NCBI GenBank assembly: GCA_950097015.1
Contig: CATNEN010000026.1
Location: 1,679,269 to 1,743,268 of the forward strand
Reading direction: 5' to 3'
Length of the DNA stretch: 64,000 bases
DNA from: Macrostomum hystrix
Lineage: Eukaryota > Platyhelminthes > Macrostomidae
The stretch's first letter is position 1, and each line of letters begins with the position of its first letter. Made by a program: the position numbers and the translations under genes. The notes under the pieces are model-generated. The model saw only the letters and a list, made by a program, of their open reading frames with translations. It was not told where the DNA came from and searched no databases. Below, piece after piece: positions 33,501 to 44,850 of the stretch.

Positions 33501-36500
33501 GAGCAGATGGTTCCAGATCCCAGATTGAGCAGGCACAGTTCCAGATCCCAGTTTGAGCAGATGGTTCCAGATCCCAGATTGAGCAGGCACAGTTCCAGAT
33601 CCCAGTTTGAGCAGGCACAGTTCCAGATCCCAGTTTGAGCAGGCGCAGTTCCAGATCCCAGTTTGAGCAGGCACAGTTCCAGATCCCAGTTTGAGCAGGC
33701 ACAGTTCCAGATCCCAGTTTGAGCAGGCACAGTTCCAGATCCCAGTTTGAGCAGGCACAGTTCCAGATCCCAGTTTGAGCAGGCACAGTTCCAGATCCCA
33801 GTTTGAGCAGGCACAGTTCCAGATCCCAGTTTGAGCAGATAGTTCCAGATCACCAGTTTGAGCAGATGGTTCCAGATCCCAGTTTGAGCAGATGGTTCCA
33901 GATCCCAGTTTGAGCAGATGGTTCCAGATCCCAGTTTGAGCAGATGGTTCCAGATCCCAGTTTGAGCAGGCACAGTTCCAGATCCCAGTTTGAGCAGGCA
34001 CAGTTCCAGATCCCAGTTTGAGCAGGCGCAGTTCCAGATCCCAGTTTGAGCAGGCACAGTTCCAGATCCCAGTTTGAGCAGGCACAGTTCCAGATCCCAG
34101 TTTGAGCAGGCACAGTTCCAGATCCCAGTTTGAGCAGGCACAGTTCCAGATCCCAGTTTGAGCATGCACAGTTCCAGATCCCCGTTTGAGCAGGCACAGT
34201 TCCAGATCCCAGTTTGAGCAGGCGCAGTTCCAGATCCCCGTTTGAGCAGGCACAGTTCCAGATCCCAGTTTGAGCAGGCACAGTTCCAGATCCCAGTTTG
34301 AGCAGGCACAGTTCCAGATCCCAGTTTGAGCAGGCACAGTTCCAGATCCCAGTTTGAGCAGGCGCAGTTCCAGATCCCAGTTTGAGCAGGCACAGTTCCA
34401 GATCCCAGTTTGAGCAGGCACAGTTCCAGATCCCAGTTTGAGCAGGCACAGTTCCAGATCCCAGTTTGAGCATGCACAGTTCCAGATCCCCGTTTGAGCA
34501 GGCACAGTTCCAGATCCCAGTTTGAGCAGGCGCAGTTCCAGATCCCCGTTTGAGCATGCATATTTCCGCACCAAAATCAGGGCGCTACAAGTTTAGGCCG
34601 CTGGCGAACGGCAGCCACCTGGTGCAACCCGAAGCCGTCGCCAATTTCAGCCAACTCCAGCGTCGAACATTTCGTACAAAACTTGGCGGCGTTGAGTGCT
34701 CATCCGCCTGCGGACGGATGTACGAATGCCGGGCCTTCAGCTTCTGTCCTGACTTTGTCCAGTGCAGCCTCCAGCAGCAACAGAAGCAGCGGCAGCTCTT
34801 CGATGCCTGCGCAGTAGGCGACTGCATCCTCTATTCGAATTCGGGTCCTCCGTTTCCGTCACCTGCTTGCCAACAGCCCGTGATGCGAAAGTTTGGTGAG
34901 ATGCGGCTAGTTGAGTGACAGGAGAGGCAGAGGAGTGACAGGAGAGGCAGTGGAGTGACAGGAGACCTAGAATCTACTACCTAGAATTCTCAAGCTAAAA
35001 CTCACTACATAGAATTCTCTACCTAGAATTCGCTACCTAGAATTCGCTACCTAGAATTCGCTACCTAGAATTCGCTACCTAGAATTCGCTACCTAGAATT
35101 CGCTACCTAGAATTCACTACCTAGAACTAGCGACCTAGAATTCACTACCTAGAATTCGCTACCTAGAATTCACTACCTAGAACTAGCGACCTAGAATTCA
35201 CTACCTAGAATTCGCTATCTAGAATTCACTACCTAGAATTCGCTACCTAGAATTCGCTACCTAGAATTCGCTACCTAGAATTCGCTACCTAGAACTAGCG
35301 ACCTAGAATTCACTACCTAGAATTCACTACCTAGAATTCGCTACCTAGAATTCACTACCTAGAACTAGCGACCTAGAATTCACTACCTAGAATTCGCTAC
35401 CTAGAATTCACTACCTAGAACTAGCGACCTAGAATTCACTACCTAGAATTCGCTACCTAGAATTCACTACCTAGAATTCGCTACCTAGAATTCACTACCT
35501 AGAATTCGCTACCTAGAATTCGCTACCTAGAATTCGCTACCTAAAATTCGCTACCTAGAATTCGCTACCTAGAATTCACTACCTAGAATTCGCTACCTAG
35601 AATTCGCTACCTAGAATTCACTACCTAGAATTCGCTACCTAGAATTCACTACCTAGAATTCGCTACCTAGAATTCGCTACCTAGAATTCGCTACCTAGAA
35701 TTCGCTATCTAGAATTCGCTACCTAGAATTCACTACCTAGAACTAGCGACCTAGAATTCACTACCTAGAATTCGCTACCTAGAATTCGCTACCTAGAATT
35801 CGCTACCTAGAACTAGCGACCTAGAATTCACTACCTAGAATTCACTACCTAGAATTCGCTACCTAGAATTCACTACCTAGAACTAGCGACCTAGAATTCA
35901 CTACCTAGAATTCGCTACCTAGAATTCACTACCTAGAATTCGCTACCTAGAATTCGCTACCTAGAATTCGCTACCTAAAATTCGCTACCTAGAATTCGCT
36001 ACCTAGAATTCACTACCTAGAATTTGCTACCTAGAATTCGCTACCTAGAATTCACTACCTAGAATTCGCTACCTAGAATTCGCTACCTAGAATTCGCTAC
36101 CTAAAATTCGCTACCTAGAATTCGCTACCTAGAATTCACTACCTAGAATTTGCTACCTAGAATTCGCTACCTAGAATTCACTACCTAGAATTCGCTACCT
36201 AGAATTCACTACCTAGAATTCGCTACCTAGAATTCGCTACCTAGAATTCGCTACCTAGAATTCGCTACCTAGAATTCGCTACCTAGAATTCGCTACCTAG
36301 AATTCACTACCTAGAACTAGCGACCTAGAATTCACTACCTAGAATTCGCTACCTAGAATTCGCTACCTAGAATTCGCTACCTAGAATTCACTACCTAGAA
36401 CTAGCGACCTAGAATTCACTACCTAGAATTCGCTACCTAGAATTCACTACCTAGAACTAGCGACCTAGAATTCACTACCTAGAATTCGCTACCTAGAATT

Positions 36501-39500
36501 CGCTACCTAGAATTCGCTACCTAGAATTCGCTACCTAGAATTCTCTACCTAGAATTCTCTACCTAGAATTCGCTACCTTGAATTCACTACCTAGAATTCG
36601 CTACCTAGAATTCACTACCTAGAATTCGCTACCTAGAATTCACTACCAACAATTTCCTGGAAAACAATCTGGAGATGACAAACGCAAATACATAACGGTG
36701 CAAGAAAGTAAAGAACTGAAAGAATGACTGACACAAAGATAGATATGTTAGCTTAGACTCCAATCATTTACTCGTACATTATTGGCATAGGGTCACAGTT
36801 GTCTAAATTTTATGGGAGAAATGTATTGTAACGAACTCAACCGAGGTAAATGGAACTCAAGGAGAGAGTAGAGCTCCCATTCACGCGTTGCTGATCTCAT
36901 TAACGAATGTAACATTGTTTGTTTAATCTATTTAAACATAAAATTTCACTGTCTGCTTTGGCAAGGAATGTCGAAACTAAGATTAACGAGCAACAAACTC
37001 AATAGCAAAGAAACAATTCTCAAGAGGTAAAAAATGTTTGCATGTCCTTCTAGTAGGCTTCAATTGCTTGTAAAAAATCAATAGTCAGAATGACTATATT
37101 AAAGGATATTTAAATTAAAGTACAACTAGACAACTATTTCTCTTGGCTAGTGCTGAGAATAAACGGAGAATAATATCAGCCTTCAGAGTGACATTGAAGC
37201 ATTCAGTTTTAGCCTGACAAAAAATGCATGGCTAATTGGATTATAAGCTCATTATAAATTGATATTTATACCACGTAGATTTAGGCACTTTTTTAACCCG
37301 CACTAAGCAACAATGACCAAAATAGAATCATGCAAGCCCTACACACAACGCGTTGTGAATTGAAGCCTATAATGTCGCAATTAGAATTCACTGCTAGCGC
37401 ACTAAGCCCCCCTTGGGGGGGCACTACTGTTGAGGCAAAAAAATCTTGTGTAATGCAGAAGGACAAAACACACCTGAAAGCAAACAAAACCGAATTGAAT
37501 TCTCACTAAATAGAAAAATAGTTAGTCTGAGCTCGAATACATTCTGAGACATCCGGTCTGTACACCAAGAGCACTATTGGGGCAGAATTACACAAGAAAC
37601 TTACGTTTGATACTACTCAGCTTAATGCTACTAAGGTACATGTGAATACTATCCCCTCAGCAGCAGAGACCCAATGTCCCCTCAGCAGCAGAGACCCAAT
37701 GTCCCCTCAGCAGCAGAGACCCAATGTCCCCTCAGCAGCAGAGACCCAATGTCCCCCCAGCTACAGAGAACCAATGTCCCCTCAGCAGCAGAGACCCAAT
37801 GTACCCCCAGCTACAGAGAACCAATGTCCCCTCAGCAGCAGAGACCCAATGTCCCCCCAGCTACAGAGAACCAATGTCCCCCCGCCCAGCTACAGAGACC
37901 CAATGCCCCCCAGCTACAGAGACCCAATGTCCCCCCCAGCTACAGAGAACCAATGTCCCCCCAGCTACAGAGAACCAATGTCCCCCCAGCTACAGAGAAC
38001 CAATGTCCCCCCAGCTACAGAGAACCAATGTCCCCTCAGCAGCAGAGAACCAATGTCCCCCCCAGCTACAGAGACCCAATGCCCCCCCAGCTACAGAGAC
38101 CCAATGTCCCCCCCCCAGCTACAGAGAACCAATGTCCCCCTAGCTATAGAGAACCAATGTCCCCCCAGCTACAGAGAACTAATGTCCCCTCAGCAGCAGA
38201 GAACCAATGTCCCCTCATCAGCAGAGACCCAATGTCCCCTCATCAGCAGAGAACCAATGTCCCCCCAGCTACAGAGAACCAATGTCCCCCCAGCTACAGA
38301 GAACCAATGTCCCCCCCCAGCTACAGAGAACCAATGTCCCCCCCCCAGCTACAGAGAACCAACTTGTCCCCCCAGCTACAGAGAACCAATGTCCCCCCAG
38401 CTACAGAGAACCAATGTCCCCCCAGCTACAGAGAACCAATGTCCCCCCAGCTACAGAGAACCAATGTCCTCCCAGCTACAGAGAACCAATGTCCCCCCAG
38501 CTACAGAGAACCAATGTCCCCCCAGCTACAGAGAACCAATGTCCCCCCAGCTACAGAGAACCAATGTCCCCCCAGCTACAGAGAACCAATGTCCCCTCAT
38601 CAGCAGAGACCCAATGTCCCCTCATCAGCAGAGAACCAATGTCCCCCCAGCTATACAGAGAACCAATGTCCCCCCAGCTACAGAGAACCAATGTCCCCCC
38701 AGCTACAGAGAACCAATGTCCCCCCCCAGCTACAGAGAACCAACTTGTCCCCCCAGCTACAGAGAACCAATGTCCCCCCAGCTACAGAGAACCAATGTCC
38801 CCCCAGCTACAGAGAACCAATGTCCCCCCAGCTACAGAGAACCAATGTCCCCCCCAGCTACAGAGAACCAATGTCCCCCCCAGCTACAGAGAACCAATGT
38901 CCCCCCAGCTACAGAGAACCAATGTCCCCCCAGCTACAGAGAACCAATGTCCCCCCAGCTACAGAGAACCAATGTCCCCCCAGCTACAGAGAACCAACTT
39001 GTCCCCCCAGCTACAGAGAACCAATGTCCCCTCAGCAGCAGAGAGCCAATGTCCCCCCAGCTACAGAGAACCAATGTCCTCCCAGCTACAGAGAACCAAT
39101 GTCCTCCCAGCTACAGAGTACCAATGTCCCCCCAGCAGCAGAGAACCAATATCCCCCCAGCTACAGAGAACCAATGTCCCCTCAGCAGCAAATAGCCATG
39201 TCCACCCAGCAGCAGAGAACTAATGTCCCCCCAGCTACAGAGAACCAATGTCCTCCCAGCTACAGAGAACCAATGTCCTCCCAGCTACAGAGAACCAATG
39301 TCCCCTCAGCAGCAGAGACCCAATGTCCCCCAGCTACAGAGAACCAATGTCTCCCCAGCTACAGAGAACCAATGTCCCCTCAGCAGCAAATATCCAATGT
39401 CCACCCAGCAGCAGAGAACTAATGTCCCCCATTAGCAGAGAACTATCTGAGAAATAACTTTTACCGCCCTCCGTGTAGTGTCTCGCTACGAGTCCTGCGT

Positions 39501-42080
39501 CGAGCGCTGGGTCAACGGTCGACGATTCTGCCTAATCCAGCAGCGAATTTCCGGCAACGTCAGCTTCCGACGTCCGTGGACCGACTACGTGTCCGGCTTT
39601 GGCGATGCGAACAACTTTTGGATTGGTGAGCTAGCTTGCTGGCGCTGGCCAATCAGCGTTTAGTTTTGTGATAGGGGAGGTGGGGTGGTTGGCTTGTTGA
39701 AAAAAGTATTTGTAGAAGTGTGAAAGTCCAAATCTATTCCGGCTGCTGGGGCGCACTTTTTAATTTCACAGCGCCGAATTGAGCTCGAAATTGAGCCAAA
39801 AGAGGTGCTTTACGCAAGCCTTGCGATGGAGAGGGAAATGTCACAGTTCAGGTTGTTCCTCCAGCTTTCCTGGTGTCTCAGCTCCTTCGATCGTCTCACC
39901 GAACCGTTGATATTAGTTGCTTAACTGTAGACCACGGGGGGAACTGCTTAATGATAATGCATAACTTACCTCAGCTCCCAAGTTGTGTGGGAAATAATAA
40001 GAACCAAGAAGAGTGGCGACACGCCTCACAGAGACATTTAGTAATTTTGCACGCATTAGCTGCATTCTATCTGAAATGATTTTGCCCACGTAAATCACGC
40101 ATATGCATCAGTATAGCATCACTCCAACAATACATGTGTAACAGGCAGTAAAATACAGTACCGAAAGCATGAACTGATTTGGACGATTGTGTCTAAAAAT
40201 AGGTCGACAGATGCGTCCCTTGATCAGCTTCCATATTATTCCCATCGCGCAACTGCGTGGCGCTGAATGGGCCAGGTGCATCTTTCTTTCATGGGCTATA
40301 CGATTGACTCACAAAAATGGTGGTTTTTTTATATAGTTTCGCATTTAATAGCTTTCCCATTAGACCTGTGGCCCAAAAAGAGGAACCAGCAGAACCGAGT
40401 AAACACTACAGATAAAAATTGTTACAAAGTAAGGCCGAGAAACGTTTTTATCCCCTAATTGTCTCTGAGACATTTAACATCTCTGAGATTTTAAAAGTAC
40501 ACCAATGTTTTCATGATTTTTTTCGCAAGCCTTTGCGAGTCTTGCATTGCCCAATTATAGATGGCATGCACACGATTTTATAAAAAAAACAATATGCAGT
40601 TTTGTAGATTATAGGGGCACAAGTGGCAGAGCGGTATAACGTGTTTGCCCCAAAGCTTTCTCACAAAGGTTCCTGAGCCGCGGAGAGAAGGCTTGAGTGT
40701 GTGTGCTCAGGATTCAGCGGTACTCCGGTTGTCACTTAACAATGGGAACATAGCAAATAGATGTTTTTATACTAAATTGTATCTATAGGCCTGATCTAAC
40801 CTATAACCTATAACAGAGGTGAATATCTTCATGAGTATATGTGTGCATTACGACGATCATGCTGACACTATATGAATATTATATTTATATTAAGCCAAAG
40901 CAGGCTGTATGGTCCAGTAAATTGCTTTGTTAGGCAGGACTGGCTGCATAATGGCAGGAAAATCAATACGCTGGCGATGTTTCCCTACCCCGGCCCTTGC
41001 ATGGAACATTTTTGGATGCTGCCATGTTGTTAATATAATATGCTAGTAGCCCAGTACACATATTCAGTTATACTCTGACAGTGACAAACAGTGCCTAATA
41101 TAGGACTTAAAAATTCTCCACTAAGTCAACAAAGAATAATTTTTTTCTACATTCCCGCAGGCCTCAACACAATACGCGACCTGCTGCCATCCACAGTGCG
41201 ATTTGAATTTACGAAGTTCAACGGCAGTGTGTACCACTGTGAGTACGACAGTTTTTCCGTAGGCGATGAGACCACTAAATATACTATGGACTATTCCAGG
41301 TAAGATAAAGCGAGTTCGATGATTTAACAATTTTCTATTGCAATTTTAAATGTCAATCACTCGCAGATTCATAGGATATAATAATTGTTTACACCTGCCC
41401 TAATTGGACCAGATGTGCAGCCGACGGCACAGCCCCATCTATTGCTCGGCGCATCTGAAGGCTGCGTACGGCTGTTCAGTCCATGGACTTAAGGGATGCC
41501 ACACCCTCCCTCAATTACCCCAGCTATTGCTGGTACCCATTTAACAGCTGGGTGAACTGAGTTATGTGTCTTGCTAAAATACACAAATTGTTCCACTGGA
41601 GGTCGGGATTCGAACCCCCGAACTTTGTCCTTGTAATCGAACCCCCGACATTCAAGCCGTGAGTCCAACACACAACCGCAAGGCTACAACCCCCACTATT
41701 TAAAACTAGAGTTACCACTGTGCAAGCATCATGGGGACGTCGTACTCTCATACATATATTATTCGCATTATGCTGAAATCTCTAATTCCAGATATGCGCT
41801 CGAGCGGTCGAACATCGCCACAGACTCACTGGACGAGCGCAGTCGGGGCATGAAATTCTCGACCACCGACCAGGACAATGACCTATTTTCGGCATCCTGC
41901 TCAAATGACTGGGCGGGAGGCGCGGGCTGGTGGTTCCGCGGCTGCTTCAGGGCCAATCCCAATGGCGAATACTCGGACACCGAGGTACTCCAGCAGAGCA
42001 AGTACATGGCCTGGTACCACATCGATGGCGAGTTTGTGTCACTGAGACAGACCCGAATCATGGTTCAGGTGGACGGTTGA
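30553..42080 (+). CDS. Secreted PAN/apple-like plus fibrinogen C-terminal domain protein
   Basis: Five exons join in phase: 30553-30655, 34581-34895, 39479-39625, 41161-41299 and 41792-42080, giving 330 residues. Exon 1 encodes a probable signal peptide (LVSLAVTFSAI core). Exon 2 is cysteine-rich (VECSSACGRMYECRAFSFCP, later DACAVGDCILYS), resembling a PAN/apple fold. Exons 3-5 make a fibrinogen-related domain: CLIQQRISGNVSFRRPWTDY, VSGFGDANNFWIG, CEYDSFSVGDE, GMKFSTTDQDND (the calcium-binding loop region), CSNDWAGGAGWWFRGC and ANPNGEY. Such proteins include ficolins, tenascins and invertebrate FREPs, which often bind glycans or act in innate immunity; the specific role here is unknown. Intron 1 (3.9 kb) is almost entirely minisatellite, and intron 2 holds two more large arrays. 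No transmembrane segment is seen in the assembled protein. Confidence 0.85.
30660..34570. repeat. 3.9-kb minisatellite (26/27/28-bp units) filling intron 1 of the fibrinogen-like gene
   Basis: Three related unit lengths: 26 bp (CAGATGGTTCCAGATCCCAG type), 27 bp (with ATCACCAG), and from about 33530 onward mainly a 28-bp form in which AGATGG is replaced by AGGCACAG. The units also alternate GGTTCC/GGCTCC. The array runs from within a few bases of the donor at 30656 to about 10 bases before the acceptor at 34580. Minus-strand frames of more than 400 codons across it are repeat artefacts. Confidence 0.95.
34960..36650. repeat. Minisatellite, 14-bp unit, built on EcoRI sites
   Basis: About 120 copies of the 14-bp unit CTACCTAGAATTCG or CTACCTAGAATTCA, with a recurring variant ACCTAGAACTAGCG. 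Nearly every unit contains GAATTC. It lies in intron 2 of the fibrinogen-like gene, about 65 bp after its donor. Confidence 0.95.
36651..37655. other. Unique segment between two arrays in intron 2 of the fibrinogen-like gene
   Basis: About 1 kb of AT-rich single-copy-looking sequence separating the 14-bp and 25-bp arrays. No gene or known repeat is visible. Confidence 0.5.
37655..39440. repeat. Minisatellite, about 25-bp unit with variable C-run
   Basis: About 70 copies of a unit containing CAGCTACAGAGAACCAATGT, with a C-run of 4 to 8 bases that shifts the unit length between about 24 and 28. A variant with CAGCAGCAGAGACCC is concentrated at both ends. Three forward frames remain open for 340-580 codons, giving Pro/Gln/Thr-rich translations; the frame switches at every C-run change, so I do not accept these as genes. 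It sits in intron 2 of the fibrinogen-like gene, ending about 40 bp before exon 3. Confidence 0.95.
39626..41160. other. Intron 3 of the fibrinogen-like gene
   Basis: A 1.5-kb intron without a tandem array, in contrast to introns 1 and 2. It contains one SINE A fragment (40611-40732); otherwise nothing is recognised. Confidence 0.55.
40611..40732 (+). mobile_element. SINE family A, internally deleted
   Basis: The head (CAAGTGGCAGAGCGGTATAA) is followed after a short interval by GCCGCGGAGAGAAGGCTTG, then jumps to the GTGTGTGCTCAGGATTCAGC part of the body. Most of the middle is missing. Confidence 0.7.
41382..41695 (-). mobile_element. SINE family B, reverse copy
   Basis: Read in reverse it shows the tRNA-like head (GGTTGTGTGTTGGACTCACG, then GGGGGTTCGAT), the body and the end GGCAGGTGTAAACAATTAT. 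A roughly 30-bp stretch of the B-box region is duplicated (GATTCGAACCCCCGAACTTT and TCGAACCCCCGACATTCAAG). It lies in intron 4 of the fibrinogen-like gene. Confidence 0.8.
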
Positions 42081-42703
42081 GTCATTGGTGACATTCTGTC
42101 AAGCTCGACACAAGCACGCCGAGTTAATTTCTTGTTGTTTTTTCAGCTCTGGTGGCAACATATTTAATTGAACAATTATCTTTGAAGACGACCAAAACAG
42201 CAAGGCGATTTTAGTTTATTTTTAGATATTGCTGCTCCTAAAGACTTGTAGATTAGATAGGAGATTAACAAGTTCTTAATTGATTTAGCAACTTCATTTT
42301 CTGTCTGTTGGCTAATTAGTTTTATTTTTTAGCTGACCGTGTGTAACTTAAACCCAAAAGTCCCGCTTAGGGGGTCGGTGGCAGAGCGGTTAACGCGTCT
42401 GCCTCTCGCACCAAGGTCCCTGAGAGCTCGACCCTGAGAGATCCCGAAGGCTTTGTGGCTTGTCGTGCATTTACACCCTTGAGGGCCAACCACCAAGGCA
42501 CAGTTGGAGTGTTTTTAACAGAGTCGTCCAAATGAACAAAAGCAAAAAGACCGAGTGTCTATATTTTCAAATTGCTAACAAATGCTTAACATACTAAGTT
42601 AGGCTGCACAAAATTATGTATTTTCGACCAAGCAAATATGGTTAAAAATAGATGAAATGCATGCACATTTTAAATACACACACAGTTTAAGTCCTTCAAG
42701 CCA
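42081..42703. other. Tail-to-tail spacer between the fibrinogen-like gene and NOL12
   Basis: About 620 bp separate the two stop codons. It must hold both 3' ends. A SINE A copy lies at 42369-42515; otherwise the sequence is AT-rich without recognisable features. Confidence 0.5.
42369..42515 (+). mobile_element. SINE family A, 3'-truncated
   Basis: It has an intact head (GGTGGCAGAGCGGTTAACGC, CACCAAGGTCCCTGAG) and the body up to CCACCAAGGCACAGTTGGAG, then stops. This is the best-preserved 5' end of the family in the window. Confidence 0.8.
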
Positions 42704-43385
42704 TTATTTCGCTTTCCTCTTTCCTTTGGTCTTTTTCTTGGATTTGGATTTGCGTTGAAATTTCCTCTTGCTTGGCTTCATCTTCAATTCGTCCTTCAGC
42801 TTTTTGTTGAAGCTTTTCTTCGACCTGCACGAAGATGGCGGACGGATTGCCGCATTGCGAATTTTAAATCAATATAAAATGCACAATAGCCTACTTGTAA
42901 GTAGAAATAAATGCAAAACATACTACTCGTAGAAAATACTCACATAGAAGGTGGCGGATGATTAGCAGGTGCCGTAGGCTAAAAAAGAAAAACAAAGACC
43001 AGGGTAGATGTTGTTTAAAGTAAAGTTTGATTTGCTAAGGGTGCAGGGAAAATCTGAGCAGATGGCCTACCACGGTGGCAGGCCTTAGGTCCAGCTCCGT
43101 GACAGTGACAGTGTGGTCAGGCAGTTCTTCAGTGACTGGCTCGCATTCAATCAGCTGCATGTCAGGCGCCAGCACGCCAGCACGTTCCAGCACCAGAGCT
43201 TCGTGACGCTCTTTTAGCAGGCGTTTCTCCTCTTTCAACTCTTCTGCGGCACGTTTAATCGCGTGCTTGCGTCGTTCAACTTTGCGCTTGTGAAAGCCAG
43301 TCAGATATTCGGCACGCTTGGCCTCGTCAAACAGGATCACTCGCTGGGCTGGCTTCTTTCTCTTCTTAGCCGGTGGTTTGGTCAT
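42704..43385 (-). CDS. NOL12: Nucleolar protein 12 (RRP17-like rRNA maturation factor)
   Basis: Three minus-strand exons: 43071-43385, 42944-42978 and 42704-42824, phases agreeing, 156 residues. The N-terminal half carries the family signature RVILFDEAKRAEYLTGFHKR followed by KVERRKHAIKRAAEELKEEK, then a charged coiled-coil-like stretch and HTVTVTELDL, which corresponds to a conserved block in animal NOL12. The C-terminus is a lysine/arginine-rich tail (KRKFQRKSKSKKKTKGKRK), likely a nucleolar localisation and RNA-binding region. In yeast and animals the family works in 5' processing of large-subunit rRNA; human NOL12 is longer, about 213 residues. A TTTCAG acceptor-like sequence lies 34 nt upstream of the start codon. 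It is convergent with the fibrinogen-like gene. Confidence 0.9.
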
Positions 43386-43419
43386 GATAGTCCCGATTGC
43401 AAGAGTGCAACCCTCTTTA

Positions 43420-44407
43420 CTGAAACGAAGCCAGGTGTTTAATATAAATTTATGAACAACAAACTTTAATAGGTATGAAGCAAGAGATTAGCTAGTCTCC
43501 ACTGGCCAAGCTAGTACCTTTTTGGTGCTTTCGCATACTGCATGACACATCAATTCATATATGACAAGCTATTCAAGATTTTCATGCCTTTGCTGTCACT
43601 GATTATTTATTACTCTAAATCATTGTGTTTTATTTAAGAAAATTCTCAAGATATTCCTGGATTTTGTAAACAAAAAAAACAATTTTCTTACTCTATTTCC
43701 ACATTTATTATCATATATACTATACCTAGTGTAAAATTATACCTGAGTCCCCTATAACAAGCCTCCCATCTACTCAGAGCCAAATATATTTAACTACTTA
43801 GTTTCAATTATTGTGTCTAAACATTAAACTTAAAAGGAAAAGTACAAATACTCGCTAGGTTTGCTTGAATGTAATTATCATTTACCATATTATTTTAGTC
43901 AGAAAGCAATACCTAGTACCTGATTTACATTTATATTAGAAAATTGTTGTTTTATAACACCAAAGTTTAGTTGCATTTTGCATGCTGCTGCAAGTCAATA
44001 GTCATTAATCCAATGCTGGGTAGAACTTCAATCTTGGGTTATGATATTATGATTGCTATGTTTTCAAAAATTAATTATAATTTAATGTGCATATGTACTA
44101 TGTTGCATGTAATACCTGAAGATGGTTGCCATGCTCATATATAGACTTGGTCTAGCACCAATTCAGGGCCAACTTCCAAGCACCATTTTCAGTGCCAAGA
44201 TTCAGCCTCTGCCTTATTCATCACATTATATTCCCATTTACATAAATAGGTGCCACTCAACTCTTATCCTAACTCATTAGCTGTTACCTACTCCATACCT
44301 TGCAAACTGCTTTTCACCTTCATTTCAAGGCCTGAAATCTAATTTTAAGGACATCCTTGCCAACTGTTGCATGTTTTGTCTAGAACAACAAAACAACAAC
44401 AATAGAA
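43420..44407. other. Spacer between NOL12 and the LINE fragment
   Basis: AT-rich sequence of about 1 kb upstream of NOL12 with no gene or repeat recognised. The NOL12 promoter should lie at its left end. Confidence 0.45.
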
Positions 44408-44850
44408 TATGCTAGCCCCAAAAGTCAGGGAGGCAGCATCAGATGGCGTGCCGCAGAGCCAGCGCGCGAACATGGTCTATGCCGGTGGCAGTGTCGGGGG
44501 CCCTGGCGTTGCTCAGCAAGCAGCCGACGTAGCAGCGGGTCCGAGACTGTCCGCGCCTGAATGGGCCCTGCAGGGTGAGCAACAGGACGTCCTGGGCGGG
44601 CTGGCGGCAGTAGCTCTTGGCCTGAATAATGTGGCCCGCTAGTCAAAGTCGCCGCTGGCACAGGATGTTGGACAGGCATTGCAGCTGGGCTCTCTCGTAC
44701 AGAGCCTTGGTCCCGACACTCTTGTCAGCTTGAAAGGCCGCACAGGGCAGCCCTGAGTGTGCCGAGTCCAGCTGCTGCTCCAGCGTAGCCATCAGTGTCC
44801 ACGACTTGGCATTGTACAGCAGGACAGTCTCGACCACCTCCTGTCACAGC
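44408..44850 (-). mobile_element. Non-LTR retrotransposon (LINE) fragment, C-terminal reverse transcriptase region
   Basis: Minus-strand translation gives VETVLLYNAKSWTL and, after a stop, a frame containing LAGHIIQAKS and a GPFRRGQSRTRCYV-like stretch. These match the segment after the reverse transcriptase palm that reads LLYG.E.W.L, then R.R..LAGH and G...RGR in many animal LINEs. It is interrupted by at least one stop and a frame change, and it is GC-richer than its surroundings. Only the 3' part of the element is present, so it is a dead, 5'-truncated copy. I cannot assign a clade with confidence. Confidence 0.65.

Noticed and set aside
30725-34574. Minus-strand open frames of more than 400 codons
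   Set aside because: These are translations of the 26-28-bp array in the first intron of the fibrinogen-like gene, with frame changes following unit length.
37642-39457. Forward proline/glutamine-rich open frames of 340-580 codons
   Set aside because: They are three simultaneous frames over the 25-bp array. C-run length changes shuffle frames between units, there is no start or splice support, and the region is intronic.
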